From Phycisphaerales bacterium (GTDB lineage Bacteria; Planctomycetota; Phycisphaerae; UBA1845; Fen-1342): a stretch of DNA of 54,123 nucleotides. The stretch lies in assembly GCA_022839625.1 (NCBI GenBank), contig JALHJL010000020.1:1-54123 (forward strand). Direction: 5' to 3'. Below, in pieces: positions 35,305 through 43,481 of this stretch. A program made the position numbers and the translations under genes. The notes beneath the pieces were generated by a model. The model did not search any database. It saw nothing but the letters and a program-made list of their open reading frames with translations, and was not told where the DNA came from. How positions within the stretch are numbered: position 1 is the stretch's first letter; the number at the start of each line of letters is the position of its first letter.

Positions 35305-36129
35305 CTACTTGTTACAGTAATCGATAATCCGCGCGATCTCGCTGCGCAGGTCCCGGCGGTGCACGATCCGGTCGACGAAGCCGTGCTCCAGCATGAACTC
35401 GGCCTTCTGGAAGCCCTCGGGCAGCGTGGTCTTGATCGTGTTGGCAATCACGCGCGGACCGGCGAACCCAATCAAGGCCCCCGGCTCCGCGAGCGTGACG
35501 TCGCCCAGAAAGGCGAAGCTCGCGGCCACGCCGGCCGTCGTCGGATCGGCCATGACCACGATGTACAGCCCGCCGGACTCATCCAGCTTCGCAACGGCCG
35601 CCGCGGTCTTGGCCATCTGGGCCAGGGAGACCATGCCCTCCATCATGCGCGCGCCGCCGCTGCACGTGACCATCACCAGCGGGAGGCTCTCGTTCACCGC
35701 GCGCTCCGCGGCCGCCGCCACCTTCTCGCCGACCACGGCGCCCATGGAGCCCATGATGAAGAAGGGGTTCATGGCGCCCATGATGACGGGCCGGCCCTTG
35801 ATGAAGCCCTTGCCGACGACGATGGCCTCCGTGTCGCCGGTCTCCTCCTTGGTCTTCGCCAGACGCTCGCGGTAGCCAACACGATCCGTGAACTGGAGCG
35901 GGTCGCTGGACTCGAGGTCGGGCAGGAACTCTTCGAACGTCCCGGGATCGTTGAGCTGCGCGATCCGCGTGCGCGCGTCGATGCGGTAGTGATAGTCGCA
36001 CTCCGGGCAGACGTGCAGGCCCTCCTCCAGGATGCGGCGATAGATCATCGCACCGCACTGCACGCATCGAATCCAGAGCCCCTGGGGGATGTCTACGTGA
36101 CGACGCGGCTGACCGACACTCTCAGGCAT
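35305..36129 (-). CDS. accD: Acetyl-CoA carboxylase carboxyltransferase subunit beta
   Basis: 274 aa. An N-terminal zinc ribbon (WIRCVQCGAMIYRR ... VCPECDYHYRI) is followed by the carboxyltransferase core: RERLAKTKEETGDTEAIVVGKG, GAMNPFFIMGSMGAVVGEK, VTCSGGARMMEGMVSLAQMAKT, MADPTTAGVAASFAFLGDV, AEPGALIGFAGPRVI and KTTLPEGFQKAEFMLEHGFVDRIVHR. It transfers carboxyl from biotin to acetyl-CoA, giving malonyl-CoA for fatty acid synthesis. The alpha subunit gene is not nearby. It lies 18 bp after the degenerate histidine-phosphatase gene in the same run. Confidence 0.95.
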   Translation of the reverse strand: MPESVGQPRRHVDIPQGLWIRCVQCGAMIYRRILEEGLHVCPECDYHYRIDARTRIAQLNDPGTFEEFLPDLESSDPLQFTDRVGYRERLAKTKEETGDTEAIVVGKGFIKGRPVIMGAMNPFFIMGSMGAVVGEKVAAAAERAVNESLPLVMVTCSGGARMMEGMVSLAQMAKTAAAVAKLDESGGLYIVVMADPTTAGVAASFAFLGDVTLAEPGALIGFAGPRVIANTIKTTLPEGFQKAEFMLEHGFVDRIVHRRDLRSEIARIIDYCNK

Positions 36130-36147
36130 GGATGCTCCCGCAGACGC

Positions 36148-36729
36148 TCAGGGACTCACCGGCGGGCTCTCGGCGACGTGGTATTCCACGATCACCGGCT
36201 CGCCGACGGTACGCGTAGACTCCCACCAGTCGGCGGGCTCGCCGCCCGCCAGCGCTGCTTTCACCAGTGCCAGGCTGAAAGGCCGCATCACCACTCCGAC
36301 CGCCTGGTTCCGGTTCTTCTTGATCAGCTTGCGGATGCAGCCGACGAGACGCTCCGACGCCGCCCGCAGGCTCTCGCCGCCCGGCGGGCTCACGTTCAGC
36401 GGGGCTTCCCGCAACTGGCGATGCGCGGTCGCGAAGCGCGCCTTAAGCTGCGCTTCCGTCAACCCGCTCCACAGTCCGATGTCGACCTCGGCCAGATCGT
36501 CCAGCGCCTTGGTGGGTACCCGCAACTGCCGCGCGAGAATCGCGGCGGTCTGGGCGGCCAACTCGTCCGGGGCGTGCACGATCCGCTTGAGCCCGTGGGC
36601 GAGCAGGCCGGCGCCCCACTGTCGGCAGCGCTCCCGGCCGGCATCCGTCAGGGGCAGCTCGACGCGCCCTAACAGGCGCCCCGCTTCGTGCCACTCGGTT
36701 TGGCCACACGGGATCAACGCGACTTTCAT
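36148..36729 (-). CDS. Degenerate histidine-phosphatase (phosphoglycerate mutase) homologue
   Basis: 193 aa. The family opening LVRHGQTEWN is here LIPCGQTEWHE, so the first Arg and the catalytic His are replaced by Pro and Cys. The second catalytic His of VVSHGG is replaced by Arg (VVMRPFSLALVKAAL). The supporting motifs remain: GRVELPLTDAGRERCRQWGAGLL, AAQTAAILARQL, LAEVDIGLWSGLTEAQL and PGGESLRAASERLVGCI. The fold is intact but the phosphohistidine chemistry should not be possible. It is translationally coupled to rpe by a 4-bp ATGA overlap. It may be a metabolite-binding or regulatory pseudoenzyme. Confidence 0.75.
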   Translation of the reverse strand: MKVALIPCGQTEWHEAGRLLGRVELPLTDAGRERCRQWGAGLLAHGLKRIVHAPDELAAQTAAILARQLRVPTKALDDLAEVDIGLWSGLTEAQLKARFATAHRQLREAPLNVSPPGGESLRAASERLVGCIRKLIKKNRNQAVGVVMRPFSLALVKAALAGGEPADWWESTRTVGEPVIVEYHVAESPPVSP

Positions 36730-37427
36730 GCCCGTTGCTCCGCCTGCGCCCGCGCTTCCAACGCCGCCTTGCGCAACAGCACCAGGGCCGCGGCCGGGTC
36801 CTCGGCCCCGAAAATCGCCGAGCCCGCCACCAGGGTGTCCGCCCCCGCCGCCACCACGCGGGGCGCCGTCTCGATGTTCACCCCGCCGTCTACCTGCAGC
36901 CACTGGGCGGCGCCCAACTGCTCGGCCAGAACCTCGATCTTGGTCAGACAGTCGTCCATGAAACGTTGGCCGCCGAACCCGGGCCAGACCGTCATGACGA
37001 GCACGATGTCCACCATCTCCACGAACTCCAGCACGTCCTCGGCCGGCGTGCTGGGGTTGAGAGACACGCCGACTTTCACGCCCAGGCCGCGGAGCTGCTT
37101 CACCACCTCCCGCGGCTGTTCCACGGCCTCAATGTGAAACGTGATGCCGTCGGCTCCGGCATCGACGAAGGCGCGGGCGTACTTCCCGGGGTCGGTGATC
37201 ATCAAGTGAACGTCGAGAAACAGGTCCGTGTGCCGCGCGATGCCGGCCACCACCGGCACGCCCAGCGACAGGTTCGGCACAAAGTGGCCGTCCATGACGT
37301 CCACGTGCAACAGGTCCGCCCCGGCCGCCTCCACCTGCGCAATCTGCTCGGCCAGGCGGCCGAAGTCGGCCTCGAGGACCGAAGGGGCGATACGGATGGG
37401 GCGCGCCGTCGTCATACCGGAACTCAT
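36726..37427 (-). CDS. rpe: Ribulose-phosphate 3-epimerase
   Basis: 233 aa. It shows IAPSVLEADFGRLAEQI, the metal ligands in HVDVMDGHFVPNLSLG, DVHLMITDPGKYARAFVDAGAD, then VSLNPSTPAEDV, VLVMTVWPGFGGQRF and QVDGGVNIETAPRVVAAGADTLVAGSAIFGAEDP. It interconverts ribulose 5-phosphate and xylulose 5-phosphate. The start ATG overlaps the pgk stop (ATGA), and its own stop overlaps the next gene in the same way, so three genes are tightly coupled. A second in-frame ATG lies four codons later. Confidence 0.95.
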   Translation of the reverse strand: MSSGMTTARPIRIAPSVLEADFGRLAEQIAQVEAAGADLLHVDVMDGHFVPNLSLGVPVVAGIARHTDLFLDVHLMITDPGKYARAFVDAGADGITFHIEAVEQPREVVKQLRGLGVKVGVSLNPSTPAEDVLEFVEMVDIVLVMTVWPGFGGQRFMDDCLTKIEVLAEQLGAAQWLQVDGGVNIETAPRVVAAGADTLVAGSAIFGAEDPAAALVLLRKAALEARAQAEQRA

Positions 37428-38674
37428 GCGTTGTCCAGAATCTCGATCGGATCGAACCGTTTGCCCTCCAGAAACTCGAGCGACGCTCCGCCGCCCGTGC
37501 TGATGTGGGTCACGTGCTCGGCCAACCCCGCCTGCTCGATCGCCGCGGCGCTGTCCCCGCCGCCGATGACCGAGACCGCCCCGCGGCCGGTGGCTTCCGC
37601 GATCACGCGCGCGAGCGCGAACGTGCCGGCCTCGAACGGCGGAGTCTCAAACGCTCCAAGCGGGCCGTTCCACACGATGGTCCGCGCGCTGCGAATGAGC
37701 GCGCCGAACTCCTCCAGCGTTTGCGGCCCGACGTCAAGCCCCATGAGCTCCGGCGGCAGCTCGCCGGCTACGACCGTCGTGCCGACGCCCGCGCGCAGCT
37801 CGCTCGCTGCCACCGAATCGACCGGCAAATGCAGCTTGTCGCCGGCCTGCTGGAGCAGGCTGCGGGCCAGATCGAGCTTGTCGCGCTCGCACAGGCTCTT
37901 GCCGACGGAGCGGCCCTGCGCCGCCCAGAACGTGAACGTCATCGCGCCGCCAATCAGGATGTGGTCCACTCGCTGCAACAGGTTCTGAACGACTCCGATC
38001 TTGTCGCTGACCTTCGCGCCGCCGAGCACCGCCACGAACGGCCGCTGAGGATTCTGAAGCGCGTCCCCCAGGTATTTCAGCTCCTTCTCGACCAGGAAGC
38101 CGAGGACCCGGCCGCCGGCCGGCATCAGCCGCGGCACGTCGTACATGCTGACGTGTCGGCGATGACACGTGCCGAACGCATCGTTGACGTACATCTCGCC
38201 GTGCGCCGCCAGCCCGCGGGCGTATTCCTGCCGCTGAGCTTCCTGCTCGGGCGTGAGTTGCTTGTCCGGGTTCTTCTTGGCCTTGTCAATCACGGTCTCT
38301 GCGGCGTGGAAGCGGACGTTCTCAAGCAGAAGGACGTCGCCGTCTTTCAGGTCGGCGACGGCGTCGGCGGCCACCGGCCCCACGCTGGCCGGCGCGAACT
38401 GGACCGGCCGGCCCAGCAGCCGCCCCATCCGCTCGGCCACCGGCCGCAGGGAATACTTGGCGTCGCCGGTGGGATCGCCGGTCGGCCGGCCGAGGTGGCT
38501 CATCGCGATTGCCCGTCCGCCGCGCTCGATCACGTGTTCCAGCGTGGGCAGGAACATGCGGATGCGGCGGTCGTCGGTCACGTTTTGCTGGTTGTCGAGG
38601 GGGACGTTCAGGTCGGCTCGGATAAGCACGCGTCGGCCCCGCACGTCCAGGTCGCGAACGGACTTTTTGGCCAT
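37424..38674 (-). CDS. pgk: Phosphoglycerate kinase
   Basis: 416 aa. It shows RRVLIRADLNVPLDN, AMSHLGRPTGDP, LENVRFHAAE, YVNDAFGTCHR, VAVLGGAKVSDKIGVV, GGAMTFTFW, VWNGPLGAFETPPFEAGT and VIGGGDSAAAIEQAG with the final STGGGASLEFLEG. It makes ATP from 1,3-bisphosphoglycerate. The ATG at 38674 begins directly before the conserved domain; an ATG seven codons upstream is possible but has no better ribosome-binding site. Upstream are a GC-rich hairpin and copy C of the 92-bp repeat. Confidence 0.95.
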   Translation of the reverse strand: MAKKSVRDLDVRGRRVLIRADLNVPLDNQQNVTDDRRIRMFLPTLEHVIERGGRAIAMSHLGRPTGDPTGDAKYSLRPVAERMGRLLGRPVQFAPASVGPVAADAVADLKDGDVLLLENVRFHAAETVIDKAKKNPDKQLTPEQEAQRQEYARGLAAHGEMYVNDAFGTCHRRHVSMYDVPRLMPAGGRVLGFLVEKELKYLGDALQNPQRPFVAVLGGAKVSDKIGVVQNLLQRVDHILIGGAMTFTFWAAQGRSVGKSLCERDKLDLARSLLQQAGDKLHLPVDSVAASELRAGVGTTVVAGELPPELMGLDVGPQTLEEFGALIRSARTIVWNGPLGAFETPPFEAGTFALARVIAEATGRGAVSVIGGGDSAAAIEQAGLAEHVTHISTGGGASLEFLEGKRFDPIEILDNA

Positions 38675-38697
38675 GGCTCGATCTACCTCGTTCATGA

Positions 38698-38725
38698 CGC
38701 GGCCCATCCAGTTGGACGGGCCGCG
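38698..38725 (-). other. GC-rich hairpin in the gap-pgk spacer
   Basis: The 12-nt arms CGCGGCCCATCC and GGACGGGCCGCG pair with one mismatch around AGTT. It overlaps the region 24 to 51 bp before the pgk start. There is no following T-run, so it is more likely an mRNA processing or stability element than a terminator. Confidence 0.55.
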
Positions 38726-38757
38726 CGTTGCATGGCAAGTATGTTAGGTCTTAGGTG

Positions 38758-38849
38758 TCCGTTGAAAAAGGGGACTGGCTCCGCGCCGGCGGGCTTTCGC
38801 GGTAGCGCTGCGCGGGTCTCTCGCGGTGCCTGTATCCCTTTTTAACGGA
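38758..38849. repeat. 92-bp palindromic repeat, copy C
   Basis: It begins TCCGTTGAAAAAGGGGAC and ends GTATCCCTTTTTAACGGA. The interior matches copies A and B with the GCGGTAGCGCTGCGCGGG core. On the minus strand it starts 13 bp after the gap stop. The arms carry an A5 and a T5 tract on either side of the GC stem, as in a bidirectional terminator. Confidence 0.88.
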
Positions 38850-38862
38850 CTGTACAGGTTCG

Positions 38863-39882
38863 CTAAGTCAATCCGTCTTTGGCCGCCATTAGCTTGACCA
38901 GATCAACGATGCGACAGGAATACCCATACTCGTTGTCATACCACGAGATCAGCTTAAAGAACCGCGGATTGAGCTCGATGGAAGCCTTCGCGTCGTAAAT
39001 GCTTGACAGAGAGCAACCTATGAAATCGGAACTGACGACCTCCTCGTCGGTGTAGGCGATGATGCCCTTCATTCTGCCTTCGGACGCCGCCTTGACCGCG
39101 GTGCCGATCTTCTCCAGCGAGGCCTCCTTCGCGGTTCGCACGGTCAGATCCACAGCCGAGACGTTCAACGTGGGCACGCGGAACGCCATCCCGGTCAGCT
39201 TGCCCTTAAGCTCTGGGATGCAGAGCGTAACCGCTTTCGCTGCTCCCGTGCTGGACGGAATGATGTTGTAGCTGGCGGCCCGCCCACCGCGCCAGTCCTT
39301 CTTCGACGGCCCGTCCGCAGTCTTCTGCGTCGCCGTGATGCTGTGGACCGTCGTCATCAAGCCCTCTTCAATGCCGAAATTATCCTGAAGGACTTTGGCC
39401 AGCGGGGCCAGGCAGTTCGTGGTGCAACTGGCGTTCGACACGATCGTGTCGCTCTTCGGGTCATACTTCTCGTCGTTCACGCCCATCACGAAAGTGGGGA
39501 TTTCCTTGTCCTTGGCCGGCGCCGAGATGATCACCCGCCGGGCTCCCGCCGCGAGGTGCTTGCCCGAATCGGCCCGCGTGGTGAACAGGCCGGTCGATTC
39601 GATCACGTAGTCCACCTTCAGGTCTTTCCACGGCAGCGCCGCCGGGTCCTTCTCTGCGAAGCAGCGGATCTCCTGGCCGTCGATCCTGATAGCGGACTCC
39701 GTCCAGGTCACGTTTCCGCCGGCCCGGCCGTGGACGGTATCGTACTTGTACAAGTAGCCGAGGTTGTCCGGGGGCACGAGGTCGTTGACTGCCACAAATT
39801 GGACATTCTTTTCCTTCAGCCCCGCGCGGACGACGAGTCGCCCAATCCGCCCAAAACCGTTGATCCCAATCCGAATCGGCAT
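38863..39882 (-). CDS. gap: Glyceraldehyde-3-phosphate dehydrogenase
   Basis: 339 aa. It shows the NAD-binding INGFGRIGRLVVRAG, the catalytic Cys in SNASCTTNCLAPLAK, TVHSITATQKTADGPSKKDWRGGRAASYNIIPSSTGAAKAV, FRVPTLNVSAVDLTV and SWYDNEYGYSCRIVDLV. It oxidises glyceraldehyde 3-phosphate to 1,3-bisphosphoglycerate, the substrate of the next gene. The ATG at 39882 has AGGAG upstream. It is the first gene of the long minus-strand run; a perfect TTGACA at 39977-39982 is the only promoter-like sign. Copy C of the 92-bp repeat after it may cut transcription down before pgk. Confidence 0.96.
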   Translation of the reverse strand: MPIRIGINGFGRIGRLVVRAGLKEKNVQFVAVNDLVPPDNLGYLYKYDTVHGRAGGNVTWTESAIRIDGQEIRCFAEKDPAALPWKDLKVDYVIESTGLFTTRADSGKHLAAGARRVIISAPAKDKEIPTFVMGVNDEKYDPKSDTIVSNASCTTNCLAPLAKVLQDNFGIEEGLMTTVHSITATQKTADGPSKKDWRGGRAASYNIIPSSTGAAKAVTLCIPELKGKLTGMAFRVPTLNVSAVDLTVRTAKEASLEKIGTAVKAASEGRMKGIIAYTDEEVVSSDFIGCSLSSIYDAKASIELNPRFFKLISWYDNEYGYSCRIVDLVKLMAAKDGLT

Positions 39883-39976
39883 CGTGTAGCTCCTGCGACA
39901 AGGTTTGGTCTGGCCCTGCGGCACCGGCTCGCAAGCCCGCGGCGCAGGGCAGTAGCTTCCGGCCACTTGTCGGTCA

Positions 39977-39982
39977 TGTCAA
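39977..39982 (-). promoter_or_regulatory. Possible -35 box for gap
   Basis: A perfect TTGACA on the minus strand, ~95 bp upstream of the gap ATG. The sequence 17-18 bp downstream (GAAGCT/AAGCTA) is a poor -10 match, so only the -35 half is convincing. Confidence 0.25.
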
Positions 39983-40064
39983 GCTCACGGGCGCTGGGAC
40001 GCGCGGCGAACGGGCGACTGTTGACCTCCCGCGCCCGGTCTGCGAAAGTGGTGTCGCGCCGCAC

Positions 40065-40148
40065 GCCGAAGTGGCGGAACTGGCAGACGCGCGGGATTCA
40101 AAATCCCGTGGTGGCAACACCGTGAGGGTTCGAGTCCCTCCTTCGGCA
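40065..40148 (+). tRNA. tRNA-Leu (CAA)
   Basis: 84 nt type II cloverleaf. The acceptor arms are GCCGAAG/CTTCGGC with discriminator A, as expected for Leu. The D-arm is TGGCGGAACTGGCAGACGC. The anticodon loop TTCAAAA has CAA at 40099-40101 between CGGGA and TCCCG. A variable arm (TGGTGGCAACACCGTG) and T-arm GGGTTCGAGTCCC follow. Confidence 0.97.
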
Positions 40149-40225
40149 GTCGTTCCAGGCTGACCAAGGCACAGCCGAGCACTCGCCGCGGCCTGGGCGC
40201 CGCGGGGACGTGGGATTCTGGCGGC

Positions 40226-42451
40226 GTGAGCACGGACGGCAAGAAACGCAGGCGCGCGCGAGCCTCACCGCCGCGCGACGGCGCCCCACCGCGCACCCCC
40301 GAGCGCGGCGAGGCCGACGCGCTGCCGCGCTGGGCCAACGCGGGCGTCGGGTTTCTCTTCGTTGCCGCGTGCGCTTTTGGCGTGCTGGAGGTGCATTACT
40401 CGACCGACACCTGGATTGGCCTGGCGGCGGGCCGGCAAATCCTGACCGAACCGACGTTTCCCAAGGCGGACACGTTCAGCTACCCGTTCCACGGCCAGAC
40501 GTGGTTCAATCAGAACTGGCTGAGCCACGTTTTCTTCTGGATCCTCTACGACAAGCTGGGACCCAACGCCGTCGTCATCGGCACGTGGATGGTCAGTGCC
40601 GGCATCTTCACGCTCGTCTTGCTCGCGACCTGGTTCCGCTGCGGATCGTGGCTGGCCGCGTTTCTGGCGGCGTCGATCGTCGCCATCGCGTCCCGCGATT
40701 GGCTCAGTATCCGGCCGGCGACCATCCAGTTCCTACTGCTGGCGGCGGCCTGGCTGGGGTTCGCAGCGCTCGCGGGGCAGGGGACGCGCTGCCGCTGGTG
40801 GCCGATGGCCCTGCTGCTGGCCACTTACGGCGTGTGGCCGCACGCGCACGGCAGCTTCCTGCTCGGATTCGGCCTGCTGGGCTTGTTCCTCGGCTGTGTC
40901 GTGATCGCCCGCTTGGCGGGGCTGCGCTGGCGGGTGGGGCCGGGCCTCGGCGACGGACAAGTGCTGGCCCTCGCCGGAGTCGGGCTCTTGACCGCGGTGC
41001 TCGGGGCGCTCTTGAGCCCCTACGGATTCGAGAACTTCACGCACCCCCTGAAAGTCGTGGAGAGCGACGTCTTCCGCACCGTCGGCGAGTGGGTCCCGCC
41101 CTACCGCTCGGCTCGTTTCCCGGGCGTCCTGCGGTTCTGGATCGCCCTGGCGATCGCGGCGGCGACCCTGCTCACGTTCCTTGGTCTGCGCGCGTGGCAT
41201 GGTTGGCGAGCTCGCCCGGCGCCCAGGAAAGCCCGGCCCGCCGCTCCCACCCGCCCGGTCGTGTACGCCGCTTCGTCGCTCGTCGGCCAACCGGAAGGTT
41301 GGCCGCTACACGCTGCGGACCGCCCCGTGGGCGACGATTCACCAGCGGCCCGCGCGGGCTCGCCGCGGCTGAACGCCGTGCTCTTCGACATCGCGGCGGT
41401 GGGGATCGGGCTGTACATGGCGATGTTCGCGCGGCGCTTTGCGCCGCTCTTCTACATCCTGGCGACTCCCGCGCTCGTGACGTGGATCATGGCGCTGGCG
41501 CGGCCGCTGCCGGCGCGACTCCGGCGTCTGGGCCGCAAGACCGTGATCATGGGGGCGTGGGTCGGGGCGGCGGTGAGCATCGTGGTGACGGCCCGGCTGG
41601 CCTACCGCGAGCTGGTGCGCGACGTGATGCCCGGCGGCCCGTACAGCCTCCTCGACCGCGTAACGCACAACGATCACACGCCGCTGGCCGCCATCGAGTT
41701 CCTCAGCCGCAACGGGCTGACGCCCAACGTAATGACCGAGTGGAAGGTGGCGGCGTCGATCATGTTCTACGTACCCGGCGCGCGGGTTTTCATCGACGGC
41801 CGCGCACAGCAGGTTTACACCGAGCAGCACTACATGACCTACATGGGCCTGTTGAATCTGCGCGAGTCGCAGGGCGCGGTCGCCACCCACGTCCTTGACC
41901 AGCACGGCACCGACCTGGTCCTGCTTCCCAAGTGGGAGGTGGTCCGGCGGCTCCTCGACGCGCTTCAGGGACAGCCCGAGTGGAGGCTGGTGCTGGAGGA
42001 GCCCGCGGCGGCGATTTGGGTCCGCGAGGAGTCCGCGTTGCTCGACGAGTTGATCGCGCGCGAGCGGGCCGGCACGCTCTGGTGGCCCGACACGCCGGAA
42101 ACCGAGTGGCGACGGGGCATGTTCCTGACGAGTATCCAGCCGGAAGAGCCGCAGCGCGCCATCGCGCAGTGGCAGTCCGCCGTCGCGCGCCAGCCTGCGA
42201 TGGGCCTGCGCGCGTACTATTGGATCGTGACGACCCTGCTCCAGGATGGGCGCGGCGATGAAGCGGAGGCGTACCTCCGCGCGGAACAGGCCAGGATCGA
42301 GGACCCACAGTCCAACCTCAGCCCTGCACTGCGCCAGCAGTTGCTCGCCGAGATACGCCGTTGCCGAACCTTGCTGCCGGGCCAGGGCGGTGTGCCGGAC
42401 TCCGGTCCCGGCCCGCAGCAGAGCGAAGAACCGGCGGTTGTTGATCCCTGA
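40226..42451 (+). CDS. GT-C-like polytopic membrane protein with a C-terminal soluble region
   Basis: 741 aa, GTG start. A basic N-terminal tail (~35 aa) is followed by a first helix and the loop EVHYSTDTWIGLAAGRQILTEPTFPKADTFSYPFHGQTWFNQNWLSHVFFWILYDKLG. This resembles the first luminal loop of GT-C glycosyltransferase-like proteins (D-x-W...FSY...W...WL). Some ten further helices follow. The last ~250 residues are soluble and helical, with a TPR-like part (PQRAIAQWQSAVARQPAMGLRAYYWIVTTLLQDGRGDEAEAYLRAEQ). An acceptor and sugar are unknown. A hairpin repeat at 41285 lies in frame and encodes residues 354-362 in a disordered loop. It is the first protein gene after tRNA-Leu. Confidence 0.75.
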   Translation: MSTDGKKRRRARASPPRDGAPPRTPERGEADALPRWANAGVGFLFVAACAFGVLEVHYSTDTWIGLAAGRQILTEPTFPKADTFSYPFHGQTWFNQNWLSHVFFWILYDKLGPNAVVIGTWMVSAGIFTLVLLATWFRCGSWLAAFLAASIVAIASRDWLSIRPATIQFLLLAAAWLGFAALAGQGTRCRWWPMALLLATYGVWPHAHGSFLLGFGLLGLFLGCVVIARLAGLRWRVGPGLGDGQVLALAGVGLLTAVLGALLSPYGFENFTHPLKVVESDVFRTVGEWVPPYRSARFPGVLRFWIALAIAAATLLTFLGLRAWHGWRARPAPRKARPAAPTRPVVYAASSLVGQPEGWPLHAADRPVGDDSPAARAGSPRLNAVLFDIAAVGIGLYMAMFARRFAPLFYILATPALVTWIMALARPLPARLRRLGRKTVIMGAWVGAAVSIVVTARLAYRELVRDVMPGGPYSLLDRVTHNDHTPLAAIEFLSRNGLTPNVMTEWKVAASIMFYVPGARVFIDGRAQQVYTEQHYMTYMGLLNLRESQGAVATHVLDQHGTDLVLLPKWEVVRRLLDALQGQPEWRLVLEEPAAAIWVREESALLDELIARERAGTLWWPDTPETEWRRGMFLTSIQPEEPQRAIAQWQSAVARQPAMGLRAYYWIVTTLLQDGRGDEAEAYLRAEQARIEDPQSNLSPALRQQLLAEIRRCRTLLPGQGGVPDSGPGPQQSEEPAVVDP
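41285..41312. repeat. Hairpin module inside a coding region
   Basis: Stem GGCCAACC (41285-41292), loop GGAA (TTCC on the minus strand), the complementary arm to 41304, then GCTACACG to 41312. The same layout, including the GCTACACG tail, occurs at 124-151 with stem GGCCGACC and loop GGGA. It falls in frame in the GT-C-like gene. Confidence 0.85.
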
Positions 42452-42452
42452 G

Positions 42453-42470
42453 TACTTCTGCGGTGGGACT
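42453..42470. repeat. Half copy of the CTTCTGCGG module
   Basis: TACTTCTGCGGTGGGACT directly follows the GT-C-like stop codon and matches one terminal inverted repeat of the element at 22737-22880 apart from one extra G. Its partner end is absent. Confidence 0.5.
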
Positions 42471-42551
42471 CCGGTCGCGGGCTCTCCCCTCGCTGGCCTG
42501 CCGGCGTAGAATGTACTGGTAGGTGCTTGGCGCCCCTGACGGAGGTGACCC

Positions 42552-43481
42552 ATGGCTCGCATCGTCATGTGGCTGGGTTGTGTGCTGGCGGCGGGACCGG
42601 CGTTCGCACAGGACAGCATTCGGTGGCTGACGGAGCCGCAACAGGCGGTGGCGGAGGCGCAACGCAGCCAGCGCCCGCTGATGGTCTACGTGCTCGCTTC
42701 CAACAAGGACCGCGACCCGAAGCTGGACCACGAGCAGAAGCGTGCTCTGGCGGAACCGCAAGTAATCCGGCTCAGCAACCGCTTCGTGCCCCTGCGGCTG
42801 TCACGCAGCATGCACCAGGACGTTCTGTCCTCCTTCGGCCTGTCCGAGCGGGCGAACATGGAGATGTCGTTCGTGACGCCCGACGGCCAGGTGCTGGGCA
42901 ACCTGTCGGCCGGCGGCGTCGCGCAGGCCAGCTCGCTGGCCAACAAGCTCATCCTGGTGTTTCAGTCCTACGTGAAGAAACTCTACGACTCGTCAGTGAA
43001 GCCCGTCCTGGAAAACCCCGAGTCGCGGCCGAATGATCTGAAGGAGGCCGTGCAGATGGCCGCCGCCTTCCACATGACGATGGCGGACGCGGCCTTGATC
43101 GAGCTGGCCGAGCAGCCGCGTCTGGACGCCACGGTCCGCACGGCGATCTACGACACGCTGGCCAGCCTGTCGACCAAGACCGCCGTCCAGAAGCTGCTCG
43201 CCTGGGCCCGCGACGGCGACGCGCGGGCGGCGAAGGCGCTGGGCAAGTGCACACCCGCCGGGGCCGAGCACCTGCTCGACGAGTTGCCCCCCGATGCCGA
43301 CGAGGTCGACTACGCCGTCTACAAGACGGTCGTCGGCATCTGCAACATCCGCAACATCAAGCCGGAGCGGTTCTTCGTGCGCGGCCAGCCGCGGCTGAAG
43401 CAGGAGGAGATCGACCGCGTCACACGGCTGGTGCGCGACGCGGCGCAGCGCTGGCGGGAGAGCCGGGATGAACTTGATTGA
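42552..43481 (+). CDS. Secreted protein with degenerate thioredoxin-like N-terminal domain
   Basis: 309 aa. A signal peptide (MARIVMWLGCVLAAGPAFAQ) precedes a ~120-residue domain that begins WLTEPQQAVAEAQRSQRPLMVYVLASNKD and contains ANMEMSFVTPDGQVLGNLSAG. This layout resembles thioredoxin-like domains but lacks a CxxC. The C-terminal half (about 140-300) is helical (LLAWARDGDARAAKALGK, HEAT-like). The overlap with the threonine aldolase gene is 14 bp, so they are co-transcribed. Function is unknown; the N-terminal match is only suggestive. Confidence 0.6.
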   Translation: MARIVMWLGCVLAAGPAFAQDSIRWLTEPQQAVAEAQRSQRPLMVYVLASNKDRDPKLDHEQKRALAEPQVIRLSNRFVPLRLSRSMHQDVLSSFGLSERANMEMSFVTPDGQVLGNLSAGGVAQASSLANKLILVFQSYVKKLYDSSVKPVLENPESRPNDLKEAVQMAAAFHMTMADAALIELAEQPRLDATVRTAIYDTLASLSTKTAVQKLLAWARDGDARAAKALGKCTPAGAEHLLDELPPDADEVDYAVYKTVVGICNIRNIKPERFFVRGQPRLKQEEIDRVTRLVRDAAQRWRESRDELD

